NCBI RefSeq assembly: GCF_002803085.1
Contig: NZ_NNBJ01000017.1
Coordinates: 62,001-126,000 of the forward strand
From: Streptomyces sp. CB01201
GTDB lineage: Bacteria > Actinomycetota > Actinomycetes > Streptomycetales > Streptomycetaceae
Direction: 5' to 3'
DNA: 64,000 nt
Shown here: piece after piece, positions 32,559-40,297 of the stretch
Layout: the number at the start of each line of letters is the position of its first letter
How positions within the stretch are numbered: the stretch's first letter is position 1
Translations under genes and position numbers: made by a program
The notes under the pieces: model-generated
Database searches by the model: none
What the model was told of the DNA's origin: nothing
Seen by the model: the letters and a program-made list of their open reading frames with translations, nothing else

Positions 32559-33398
32559 CTAGCCCAGCAGCTCCGCGAAGCGGGTCGCCGTGTCGGACAG
32601 CAGCGCGACCCCGTCCCCGGCCCACAACCCGTCGTTGAACAGCTCCACCTCGACCGGCCCCGCATACCCCGCCATGTCGACGAGCGAGGCCCACCACGCC
32701 AGGTCGATGGACCCCGTCCCCAACTGGCCCCGCCCGTTCAGCACGCCGGCGGGCAACGGCGTGACCCAGTCCGCCAGTTGGAAGGAGTGGATGCGTCCGG
32801 CCGCCCCGGCCCGTACCACCGCGCCCGGCGCCCCGTCGTCCCACCACACGTGGTACGTGTCGACCACCACCCCCACCTGTGAGGGAGGGAAGGCCGACGC
32901 CAGGTCGAGCGCCTGGTTCAGCGTGGACACCACGCAGCGGTCCGAGGCGAACATGGGATGCAGCGGCTCGATCGCGAGCCGCACACCCCGCGCGGCGGCG
33001 TACGGCCCGAGCGAGGCCAGTGCCTCGGCCACCCGTTCCCGGGCGCCCGCGAGGTCCTTGGAACCGGCCGGGAGCCCGCCCGAGACCAGGACCAGGGTGT
33101 CCGTGCCGAGGGTGGCCGCCTCGTCGATCGCGGCACGGTTGTCGGCGAGGGCGGCGGCACGGGCGGCCGGTTCGATCGCGGTGAGGAAGCCGCCGCGGCA
33201 CAGCGTGGTGACATCGAGGCCCGCGTCCCGTACCAGCTTCGCCGACGCTTCGAGCCCGTACTCCGCCACCGGCTCGCGCCACAGGCCCACCCCGTGCACC
33301 CCGAGCCGTACGCACGCGTCCACCAGTTCCGGCAGGCTGAGCTGCTTCACCGTCATCTGGTTGATGCTGAAGCGGGGTGGCAGAGCGGGGATCGTCAT
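32559..33398 (-). CDS. Sugar phosphate isomerase/epimerase (TIM barrel)
   Basis: This 279-residue TIM-barrel protein is of the same broad family as the gene at 30529-31299. Likely metal-binding positions are in RGVRLAIEPLHPMFASDRCV (Glu, His), VGVVVDTYHVWWDD (Asp, His), RIHSFQLADWVTP (His, Asp) and GPVEVELFNDGLW (Glu). The start overlaps the stop of the DUF993 gene by ATGA, so translation is coupled. GGAG precedes the ATG. Its context with a Gfo/Idh dehydrogenase fits conversion of an oxidised (keto) sugar or cyclitol, but the exact reaction is not shown. Confidence 0.88.
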   Translation of the reverse strand: MTIPALPPRFSINQMTVKQLSLPELVDACVRLGVHGVGLWREPVAEYGLEASAKLVRDAGLDVTTLCRGGFLTAIEPAARAAALADNRAAIDEAATLGTDTLVLVSGGLPAGSKDLAGARERVAEALASLGPYAAARGVRLAIEPLHPMFASDRCVVSTLNQALDLASAFPPSQVGVVVDTYHVWWDDGAPGAVVRAGAAGRIHSFQLADWVTPLPAGVLNGRGQLGTGSIDLAWWASLVDMAGYAGPVEVELFNDGLWAGDGVALLSDTATRFAELLG

Positions 33399-34558
33399 TG
33401 GGGAACTCCGGAGACGTTCAGGAGGGACTTCATGCGGGCGGCGGCGAGCGCGGGATCGGGGAACAGGCCCAGCCCGTCGGCCAGTTCGTACGCGCGCGCG
33501 AGATGCGGAAGGGACCGCGCCGACTGGAGGCCGCCGACCATCGTGAAGTGCGACTGGTGGCCGGCCAGCCAGGCCAGGAACACAACACCCGTCTTGTAGA
33601 AGCGGGTTGGGGTCTGGAACAAGTGGCGGGACAGTTCGACCGTCGGGTCGAGGAGGGTGCGGAAGGCGGCCGTGTCGCCCTTGTCGAGCAGGCGTACCGC
33701 TTCCGCCGCCAGCGGGCCCAGCGGATCGAAGATGCCCAACAGGGCGTGGCTGAAGCCCTGTTCGTCGCCCTCGATCAGTTCGGGATAGTTGAAGTCGTCG
33801 CCCGTGTAGCACCGTACGCCGTCCGGGAGGCGACGCCTCAGTTCCACCTCGCGGCGGGCGTCGAGGAGGGAGACCTTGATGCCGTCGACCTTGTCGGGGT
33901 GCGCGGCGATGACCTCAAGGAAGGTCTCCGTCGCGGCGTCCAGGTCGGACGAGCCCCAGTAGCCGTCGAGCGCCGGGTCGAACATCGGGCCCAGCCAGTG
34001 CAGGATCACGGGCTCCGCGACCTGGCGGAGGAGGTCGGTGTAGACCGTCAGATAGTCCTCGGGCGAGCGGGCCGCCGCGGCGAGGGCGCGCGAGGCCATC
34101 AGGATCGGCTGGGCCCCGGCGCCCTCGACCACGGCCAGCTGTTCCTCGTACGCGGACCACACCTGCGGCAGGGTGGCGGACGGACCGAGCTGGTCCGTGC
34201 CGACGCCGCACGCGATGGTGCCCCCAACCGCCCTGGCCTCGGCGGTACTTCGGCGGATCAGCTCGGCCGCGGTCGGCCAGTCGAGGCCCATGCCGCGCTG
34301 TGCGGTGTCCATCGCCTCGGCGACGCCGAGTCCGTGCGCCCACAGGTGGCGGCGGAAGGCGAGCGTCGCCTCCCAGTCGACGGCCGCGAGGGAGCCGGGG
34401 GAGTCGGGGGAGACGTCCGCGTAGGGGTCCGCCACCACGTGTGCCGCCGAGAAGACCGTACGGGAGACGGGACTTGGGCCGGGGGAGAGGGTGAGCGGCG
34501 TCGCGCGCGGCTCGTACGGCCTCGTCGTGCCGTCCGGGGACGGGAGTCGCAGCGTCAC
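33395..34558 (-). CDS. DUF993 protein (dihydrodipicolinate-synthase-like)
   Basis: This 387-residue DUF993 protein is distantly related to the DHDPS/NAL class I aldolases. HGLGVAEAMDTAQRGMGLDW, GTIACGVGTDQLGPSATLP and EPVILHWLGPMFDPALDGYW are recognisable family stretches. DKVDGIKVSLLDARREVEL holds a lysine in the position expected for a Schiff base. It overlaps its neighbours by 4 bp at both ends (GTGA and ATGA), so it is the middle gene of a tightly coupled three-gene operon. It may cleave or dehydrate a sugar-derived keto acid; this is inference. Confidence 0.85.
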   Translation of the reverse strand: MTLRLPSPDGTTRPYEPRATPLTLSPGPSPVSRTVFSAAHVVADPYADVSPDSPGSLAAVDWEATLAFRRHLWAHGLGVAEAMDTAQRGMGLDWPTAAELIRRSTAEARAVGGTIACGVGTDQLGPSATLPQVWSAYEEQLAVVEGAGAQPILMASRALAAAARSPEDYLTVYTDLLRQVAEPVILHWLGPMFDPALDGYWGSSDLDAATETFLEVIAAHPDKVDGIKVSLLDARREVELRRRLPDGVRCYTGDDFNYPELIEGDEQGFSHALLGIFDPLGPLAAEAVRLLDKGDTAAFRTLLDPTVELSRHLFQTPTRFYKTGVVFLAWLAGHQSHFTMVGGLQSARSLPHLARAYELADGLGLFPDPALAAARMKSLLNVSGVPQ

Positions 34559-35709
34559 AGGGCGATCTCCGGTACGTCGAGGCGGCGGCCCTCCGCGCTG
34601 GAGCGCAGGCCGAGCTCGGCGAGCTGGACACCGCGCGCCCCGGCGAGCAGGTCCCAGTGGTACGGCTCGTCGAGCACGACATGCCGCAGGAACAGCTCCC
34701 ACTGTGCCTTGAACCCGTTGTCGAACGTGGCGTTGTCCGGGACTTCCTGCCACTGCTCACGGAACGGCTCGGTGGCCGGGAGATCCGGGTTCCACACCGG
34801 CTTCGGAGTCGAACTGCGGTGCTGGACGCGGCAGTTGCGCAGTCCGGCCACCGCCGAGCCGTCCGTTCCGTCCACCTGGAACTCGACGAGTTCGTCGCGG
34901 TTGACGCGTACCGCCCAGGAGGAGTTGATCTGCGCGACCGCGCCGCCCTCCAACTGGAAGATGCCGTAAGCCGCGTCGTCGGCGGTGGCCGCGTACGGCT
35001 CGCCCCGCTCGTCCCAGCGCCGCGGGATGTGGGTGGCGGTGTGCGCGGTCACCGAGGTGACCCGGCCGAACAGCTCATGCAGGACGTACTCCCAGTGCGG
35101 GAACATGTCCACGACGATGCCGCCGCCGTCCTCGTGGCGGTAGTTCCACGACGGGCGCTGCGCGGACTGCCAGTCGCCCTCGAAGACCCAGTAGCCGAAC
35201 TCGCCCCGCACGGACAGGACGTGGCCGAAGAAGCCGCCGTCGATCAGGCGCTTCAGCTTCAGCAGTCCCGGCAGGAAGAGCTTGTCCTGCACGACGCCGT
35301 GCTTGACGCCCGCGTCTCGGGCGAGGCGTGCCAGGTCCAGCGCGCCGGACAGGCCGGTGGCGGTGGGCTTCTCGGTGTAGAGGTGCTTGCCCGCCGCTAT
35401 GGCCTTGGCGAGCGCCTCCTCGCGGGCGGACGTCACCTGGGCGTCGAAGTAGATGTCCACGGTCGGGTCGGCGAGAACCGCGTCCAGGTCGGTCGACCAC
35501 TCGGTCAGGCCGTGCTGGTCGGCCATCGCCTTCAGCGCGTGCTCGCGCCGGCCGACCAGGACCGGCTCGGGCCACAGGGTGGTGCCGTCGCCGAGGTCGA
35601 GTCCGCCCTGCTCGCGGATGGCGAGGAGGGAACGAACGAGGTGCTGGCGGTAACCCATGCGTCCGGTGACGCCGTTCATGGCGATCCGCACGGTTCTGCG
35701 TTCCGTCAT
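34555..35709 (-). CDS. Gfo/Idh/MocA-family oxidoreductase
   Basis: This 384-residue NAD(P)-dependent dehydrogenase has an N-terminal Rossmann region, with the unusual RIAMNGVTGRMGYRQHLVRS in place of the plain GxGxxG. The conserved catalytic stretch is GKHLYTEKPTATGLSGALDL. The C-terminal Gfo/Idh fold includes DGGGIVVDMFPHWEYVLHEL, whose Asp and His fit the active site. GGAGGG lies 5 nt before the ATG. It is first in the operon, divergent from a LacI regulator, and probably oxidises a sugar or cyclitol. Confidence 0.9.
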   Translation of the reverse strand: MTERRTVRIAMNGVTGRMGYRQHLVRSLLAIREQGGLDLGDGTTLWPEPVLVGRREHALKAMADQHGLTEWSTDLDAVLADPTVDIYFDAQVTSAREEALAKAIAAGKHLYTEKPTATGLSGALDLARLARDAGVKHGVVQDKLFLPGLLKLKRLIDGGFFGHVLSVRGEFGYWVFEGDWQSAQRPSWNYRHEDGGGIVVDMFPHWEYVLHELFGRVTSVTAHTATHIPRRWDERGEPYAATADDAAYGIFQLEGGAVAQINSSWAVRVNRDELVEFQVDGTDGSAVAGLRNCRVQHRSSTPKPVWNPDLPATEPFREQWQEVPDNATFDNGFKAQWELFLRHVVLDEPYHWDLLAGARGVQLAELGLRSSAEGRRLDVPEIAL

Positions 35710-35838
35710 GTGATCCCTCCGGGGGTGAGCTTGAGCTGGTACGGGGGCCGTGGCCGGTGGTGCCCACTGCCGCCCGAGGGGGCGCGGGCGGGCGGGCACG
35801 GCTGTGCGGAAGGCGCCCGGAACCTGGGAGAATGCTGA

Positions 35839-35854
35839 TAGCAAGCGCTTTCTA
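35839..35854. promoter_or_regulatory. LacI-type operator
   Basis: TAGCAAGCGCTTTCTA is a 16-bp palindrome with one mismatched pair and the central CG step typical of LacI-family operators. It lies in the 254-bp spacer between the divergent Gfo/Idh operon (130 bp upstream of its start) and the LacI gene (109 bp upstream of its start). It is therefore placed to control both. Confidence 0.7.
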
Positions 35855-35963
35855 CTGGGCAGGACGCTAGCCTGCGCACAGCGCCTCGGACAAGAGGCCG
35901 AAAGCTTGAACGGCGCGCGATGCTCGAACGGCACGATCGCGCCCGACCGGTGCGGAGGCAGAG

Positions 35964-37013
35964 ATGACAGCGACCCTGGCGGATGTGGCGGCCCGGGCCC
36001 AGGTGTCCCCGGCCACCGTCTCCCGCGTGCTCAACGGCAACTACCCGGTGGCGGCGGCCACTCGGGAACGGGTGCTGCGCGCGGTGGACGAGCTGGACTA
36101 CGTCCTGAACGGGCCCGCGAGCTCGCTCGCGGCGGCCACCTCCGACCTGATCGGCATTCTCGTCAACGACATCGCCGACCCCTTCTTCGGCATCATGGCC
36201 GGGGCGGCCCAGGCGGCGATCGGCGAGGGCCGGGGGGCGCGCGAGAAGCTCTCCGTCATCTGCAACACCGGGGGCTCGCCGGAGCGCGAACTCACCTATC
36301 TGACGCTGCTCCAGCGGCAGCGCGCGGCCGCCGTCATCGTGACCGGCGGGGCGCTTGAGGACCCCGCGCACCAGGCGGCCGTCGGGGCGAAGCTCGCGCG
36401 GCTCGCGGGCGCGGGCACCCGCATCGTGCTGTGCGGGCGGCCGCCGCTGCCCGGCGACAGCGTCACCGCGACGCTCGCGTTCGACAACCGGGGCGGCGGC
36501 AGGCGCCTGACCGAGCACCTCATCGGCCTCGGCCACCGCAGGATCGGTTACGTCGCCGGGCCCACGGAACGCACCACGACCCGGCACCGCCTGGAGGGCC
36601 ACCGGGCCGCCCTGGCTGCGGCGGGCCTCGCGAACGCGCTCGACGCGCGGGTGGTGCACGGGTCCTACGACCGCCGTTCCGGTTACGACGCGGTCCTCGA
36701 ACTCCTGCGGCGGGAGCCGGAGTTGACGGCTGTGGTGGCCGCCAACGACACGGTGGCGCTGGGGGCGTGTGCGGCGCTGCGGGACCGGGGGCTCTCCGTC
36801 CCCGGGGACGTCTCGGTGGCGGGTTTCGTGGACCTGCCGTTCAGCGCGGACGCGGTGCCGGCGCTGACGACGGTGCGGTTGCCGCTGTACGAGGCCGGGG
36901 CTCGGGCGGGCCGGCTCGCCCTCGGCGCCGAGCCGGCTCCGCCCGGGGGGATTGCCACGGTGCACGGGGAGTTGATGGTGCGGGCGTCCACGGCGGGGCC
37001 GCGCACCGCCTGA
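35964..37013 (+). CDS. LacI-family transcriptional regulator
   Basis: This 349-residue regulator has an N-terminal LacI HTH (TLADVAARAQVSPATVSRVL near residues 4-23) and hinge (LNGPASSLAAATSDLIGILV). A periplasmic-binding-protein-like sugar domain follows, with VVAANDTVALGACAALRDRG and DVSVAGFVDLPFSADAVPAL. GGAGG precedes the ATG. It is divergent from the Gfo/Idh-DUF993-isomerase operon and very probably represses it until an inducing sugar binds. Its 3' end runs into a repeat block. Confidence 0.92.
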   Translation: MTATLADVAARAQVSPATVSRVLNGNYPVAAATRERVLRAVDELDYVLNGPASSLAAATSDLIGILVNDIADPFFGIMAGAAQAAIGEGRGAREKLSVICNTGGSPERELTYLTLLQRQRAAAVIVTGGALEDPAHQAAVGAKLARLAGAGTRIVLCGRPPLPGDSVTATLAFDNRGGGRRLTEHLIGLGHRRIGYVAGPTERTTTRHRLEGHRAALAAAGLANALDARVVHGSYDRRSGYDAVLELLRREPELTAVVAANDTVALGACAALRDRGLSVPGDVSVAGFVDLPFSADAVPALTTVRLPLYEAGARAGRLALGAEPAPPGGIATVHGELMVRASTAGPRTA

Positions 37014-37063
37014 GACCTGGGCCCCGCCCCGGGCCCCACTCTCGTTCGGGTGCGGACGGTGCC

Positions 37064-37490
37064 CGCTTTTTGCGCCGTTCCCCGCGCCCCTGGGTCCGCT
37101 TTGGGCTGCGGGCCGTGCGTGGCTGGTCGCGCAGTTCCCCGCGCCCCTGAACCCGCTTCGGTCTGCGGATCGTGGTCGCTTCTCGCGCAGTTCCCCGCGC
37201 CCCTGACCCCGTTTCCGTGTGCGGGCCGTGCGTGGCTGGTCGCGCAGTTCCCCGCGCCCCTGAACCCCTTTCCGTGTGCGGATCGTGGTCGCTTCTCGCG
37301 CCGTTCCCCGTGCCCCTGTAGGTGACCCTGAATGGCTCGGTGCTGGCCGGCATTGGGTATTTCAGCCCGTCCGGCGTTTGAGGACGAGCGCCGTTCAGGC
37401 GCGAACGGGGTCTGGGGCGGAGCCCCAGGGGGGCCCGGGGCCAACCAACCCCGGGTCACGGGCGGGTGGGTGGGCAAACCCCCAGGGGGA
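37064..37490. repeat. Intergenic repeat block, inverted orientation
   Basis: No gene is seen between LacI and the CapA-like gene. Five copies of TCGCGCAGTTCCCCGCGCCC (the reverse complement of the unit at 4.4 kb) lie at about 37068, 37128, 37182, 37241 and 37296, one or two bases altered in some. They are followed by GTCCGGCGTTTGAGGACGAG and a GGGGCGGAGCCCC hairpin, then CCAACCAACCCCGGG. The order is the exact inverse of the 4276-4740 block, so the two blocks look like inverted copies of one compound element. Confidence 0.85.
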
Positions 37491-37495
37491 ACGGG

Positions 37496-38638
37496 TCAGG
37501 GCTTCGGGCCGGGGGCCAGCGCCGCGCACGGCCGCAGGGAGGCCAGCCGGTCCGTGACGGACTTGGCCGCCGCCCCGGACTGGGGCATGGGGACACCCCG
37601 GTTGTCCACCACCGCAGGGGTGAAGCCCTGCTTCACAACCCTCCCGTGGGCGATCGTCAGCGTCGCGATCCCGCTGTCGTCGGAGCGAGGGTACGGCGAC
37701 CTCCCGTACCAAAGCAGGTTCCCCAGGCCGTAGTTGACGTACGACGGACCGAGCATCCCCGACCCCAGCATCACGTGCGCATGCGTACCGACCACCACCG
37801 TCGCCCCCGCCGCCGACAACTTCGCGGCGATCGACTTCTGCTCGGGGCCGGGGCAGGACTGCCCCTCGGTGCCCCAGTGCAGATAGACCACGACGACGTC
37901 CGCCTCCGCCTTCGCCCGCTTCACCGCCGCGAGCAGCTTCGTCCGGTCGAGCGCGGACGCTATGCCCGGTTTCTTCGGCCCCGCGCGGAACCTGTCGTTC
38001 GTCAGGTCCACCACCTGGCTCGCCGCGACGACGGCCAGCCGCACCCCGCGGATGCTCTTGACGTACGGCCGGTACGCCTCGGCCTCGTTCGCGCCGATGC
38101 CGAGCACCGGAATGGGGGCGTGGTGCACCGCGTCGAGGGTGTCGGCCAGGCCCGCGGGTCCGTAGTCGACGGCGTGGTTGTTGGCCATCGACACCGCGTC
38201 CACGCCCGACTGCTGAAGGGCCGTCAACGCGCTGGGCGGAGTGCGGAAGTGGTAGAGCTTCGGCTCCGCCGCGCCGCGCGTCGTGATGGCGGTCTCCAGG
38301 TTGACCATCGCGAAGTCGGCGGCCGCGACCGTCTTGGACATCGGCCCGAGGGCCGGGTCCGCCGGGGTCGCGTTCAGGCGGGACGCGGTCCGCCCGGTGA
38401 AGTGGACGTCCCCGCCGAACGCGAGGGTGATCGTGCCCGGCGGAAGGTCCGGCGTGGGCTGGGCCGTCACGGCGACCGCCGCCTCGGGGCTCGCCGGGGC
38501 GGACCGTACGGCTGCGGGGGCGGCGGACGGCGACCCGGAGCACGCCGTGGACGCCAGCAGGACGCCGACGGCCAGCACGGATGCCGTCGCGGCGGTGGTG
38601 TGGCGCGAGTGAGCCCTGAGGCGGGCGGGGGCGGGCAT
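37496..38638 (-). CDS. CapA-family lipoprotein
   Basis: This protein of about 380 residues has a lipoprotein signal (hydrophobic VLAVGVLLASTAC, Cys near residue 33) and a Pro/Ala-rich linker. A CapA/PGA-synthesis metallophosphatase-like domain follows: TITLAFGGDVHFTGR near residue 70, ADFAMVNLETAITTRGA, VDAVSMANNHAVDYGPAGL and VVVYLHWGTEGQSCPG with VVVGTHAHVMLGSG. The Asp, Asn and His of these motifs form the expected metal site. The ATG at 38638 is chosen to keep the signal peptide; no strong ribosome-binding site is seen. A role in cell-surface polymer metabolism is likely. Confidence 0.85.
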   Translation of the reverse strand: MPAPARLRAHSRHTTAATASVLAVGVLLASTACSGSPSAAPAAVRSAPASPEAAVAVTAQPTPDLPPGTITLAFGGDVHFTGRTASRLNATPADPALGPMSKTVAAADFAMVNLETAITTRGAAEPKLYHFRTPPSALTALQQSGVDAVSMANNHAVDYGPAGLADTLDAVHHAPIPVLGIGANEAEAYRPYVKSIRGVRLAVVAASQVVDLTNDRFRAGPKKPGIASALDRTKLLAAVKRAKAEADVVVVYLHWGTEGQSCPGPEQKSIAAKLSAAGATVVVGTHAHVMLGSGMLGPSYVNYGLGNLLWYGRSPYPRSDDSGIATLTIAHGRVVKQGFTPAVVDNRGVPMPQSGAAAKSVTDRLASLRPCAALAPGPKP

Positions 38639-38786
38639 GCGCGTCAGGGTATTCGCGCGGGTGTGCGAGACGGGGTGCGGGGTGCCCGTTCCCGGTGCGG
38701 GCCCGATCGGGCGTACGCAGGAGCATGTGCGACCGGGATGGGGGAAGTGATGCCACGACGGGGCACGATCACGAACGGAGGCGGTC

Positions 38787-39071
38787 ATGGCAGGTTTTCT
38801 CGACCGGGCCAAGGAGCAGGCGCAGAGCGCACTCAACCAGGGCAAGCAGAAGGTCGACGAGGTTCAGCAGCAGCGGGCCGGCAACGACCTGCTGAAGCGG
38901 CTCGGCGCGGCGTACTACGCCGAGCGGCACAGCGGCGGCACACCGGCCGACACGCAGTTGGCCCTGGCCGCGGTGGAGGCGCACATCACCGCGCACGGCG
39001 ACGCGTTCCTGCGCGGAGCGAGCGGAGCGGCCGGAACCGGCGGAGCAGGCGGGACCGGCGGAACGAACTGA
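38787..39071 (+). CDS. Small conserved protein
   Basis: This 94-residue hydrophilic protein begins MAGFLDRAKEQAQSALNQGK, an amphipathic helix rich in Gln and Lys, continues RLGAAYYAERHSGGTPADTQ and ends in a Gly/Thr/Ala-rich tail. GGAGG lies 5 nt before the ATG. I know similar N-termini from streptomycete hypotheticals but not a function. It is divergent from the CapA-like gene and convergent with the DUF937 gene, whose spacer contains 24-bp tandem repeats. Confidence 0.75.
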   Translation: MAGFLDRAKEQAQSALNQGKQKVDEVQQQRAGNDLLKRLGAAYYAERHSGGTPADTQLALAAVEAHITAHGDAFLRGASGAAGTGGAGGTGGTN

Positions 39072-39164
39072 GGGGCCGTATCGGTCCGCCCGCGGTCCGG
39101 GCCCGCCGCGTCACTCCGGCTGCGGCGGCCCGGTCCTGACCCGCGGCCGGTGAAAGTTTCCCGG

Positions 39165-39260
39165 CCCGGGCGACCCGCCACCGGCCGTCCCGGGCGACCC
39201 GCCACCGGCCGTCCCGGGCGTCGCACCGCCGGCCGTCCCGGGCGTCGCACCGCCGGCCGT
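39165..39260. repeat. Four tandem 24-bp repeats
   Basis: Two copies of CCCGGGCGACCCGCCACCGG plus CCGT (39165 and 39189) and two of CCCGGGCGTCGCACCGCCGG plus CCGT (39213 and 39237) abut, with a degenerate fifth copy following. They lie between the convergent small protein and DUF937 genes. The 24-bp period would keep a reading frame, but no start or family signal supports translation. Confidence 0.85.
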
Positions 39261-39333
39261 CCCGGGCGTGCCGGCCCGGGCGGGTCCGGCCCGCTCCGGC
39301 GAGGGGTTCCCCGCCATCGGGAGCGGGGACGCG

Positions 39334-39915
39334 CTACTTCTTGCCCGCCCCGCCCAGGATCTGACCCAGGATGTCTCCGAGGCCGCCCGTGTTCGCCCCG
39401 GCGGCCGGACCCGCCGCGCCCGGCCCGGTACCCGGCGCGGCACCGGGGGCGGCACCCGAAGCCGAGGGCCTCGATGCCGCCCGCTTCGTGAGCACGGCCA
39501 GCGCGACCGGGAGCAGGACCTCCAGCGCCTTGGCCACCGTGGCCGGCGGCAGGCCCGTCTTCTTGGCCACGGCGTTCGCCACCGGACGGGCCACCTTCGC
39601 CAGGACGCCGGCCGCGAGACCACCGCTCAGCATGCCGCCGAGGCCGCCGCCCAGCGTGGCCACGCCCTGCAAGGGGGCCTCCTCCGGCGGTGCCTCCGCA
39701 ACCGCCTGGCGGACCTCCTCCTGGGTGTCCGGGGGCAGCCCGCCCGACAGCGCGGACATCGTCGTACCGACCACGTCCTGCGCGCCCGCCGCGTCCGTGC
39801 CGAGCAGCCCGGCGATCTGCTGGAGTCCGTCGTCGCCCAGCTCGTCCATGACGTCCTGGTGGAAGGACCGCTGCGAGGACCCGCCGTCAGGAGTGGGGGA
39901 GGGATTGTCGCTCAT
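39334..39915 (-). CDS. DUF937 protein
   Basis: This 193-residue protein has a DUF937 domain at about residues 17-140, with FHQDVMDELGDDGLQQIAGL, GGGLGGMLSGGLAAGVLAKV and LEVLLPVALAVLTKR. The last 45 residues are a Gly/Pro/Ala-rich linker ending in LGDILGQILGG. The ATG at 39915 was chosen because a longer frame to 39951 adds an unlikely segment. The family has no firm function. The gene is divergent from the RecD2 helicase gene. Confidence 0.8.
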   Translation of the reverse strand: MSDNPSPTPDGGSSQRSFHQDVMDELGDDGLQQIAGLLGTDAAGAQDVVGTTMSALSGGLPPDTQEEVRQAVAEAPPEEAPLQGVATLGGGLGGMLSGGLAAGVLAKVARPVANAVAKKTGLPPATVAKALEVLLPVALAVLTKRAASRPSASGAAPGAAPGTGPGAAGPAAGANTGGLGDILGQILGGAGKK

Positions 39916-40042
39916 GCACCAAACGCTACGTTCGCCCCGCTCCGTCGGCATGTCGAGCGGCGCGGTGAGCGGTCGCGGGGCTTCCGGAAAAATTACCGCT
40001 CGCAGTCGTACAACCCTTCCGGGGTGACGGAGGTCTTAAGGG

Positions 40043-40132
40043 CGTCAGTGCTTCAGGGGAGGGATCCGGGGGGATTTCGGGAAGCGCTGACGGGGAGGGA
40101 AATCGAGGGGCCCGGTCGACGGACCGGGCCCC
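40043..40132. promoter_or_regulatory. Two stable hairpins between DUF937 and recD2
   Basis: CGTCAGTGCTTC (40043-40054) pairs with GAAGCGCTGACG (40081-40092), 12 bp with one wobble and a 26-nt loop. Then GGGGCCCGGTC (40107-40117) pairs perfectly with GACCGGGCCCC (40122-40132), 11 bp with a 4-nt loop. The flanking genes are divergent, so neither needs a terminator here. On the plus strand the pair would be a leader with a possible attenuator about 165 nt before recD2; on either strand it could be a small RNA. The role is undetermined. Confidence 0.55.
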
Positions 40133-40141
40133 CTTGACTTC

Positions 40142-40189
40142 GGCCACGCATGCGGCCATGCATCCGGCCGCGCATGCGGCCTTGAATGC
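40142..40189. repeat. Four tandem 12-bp repeats upstream of recD2
   Basis: GGCCACGCATGC, GGCCATGCATCC, GGCCGCGCATGC and GGCCTTGAATGC abut, about 110 bp before the helicase start. Each contains a GGCC plus NGCATG-like core, so the array could bind a protein in phase (12-bp period), but no such factor is known to me. Confidence 0.7.
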
Positions 40190-40297
40190 GGCGGGCCGGG
40201 CCCGCGCGATACCGCCGACGGCTGCTGCCGCACCCCGACTCCCGTGCGCCGCAACCGGGTTGTCCGGGCTGTCAGTGCGGGGCGGTAGCGTCGGGGC

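Noticed and set aside
31385..32882. Several long open frames on both strands rich in Pro, Arg, Gly and His
   Set aside because: They are produced by the tandem repeats; no start signal, no domain and composition entirely set by repeat DNA.
40043..40132. Match to the actinobacterial 6C small RNA
   Set aside because: One loop on the minus strand has a run of six C, but the second hairpin loop does not, and the gene context differs.
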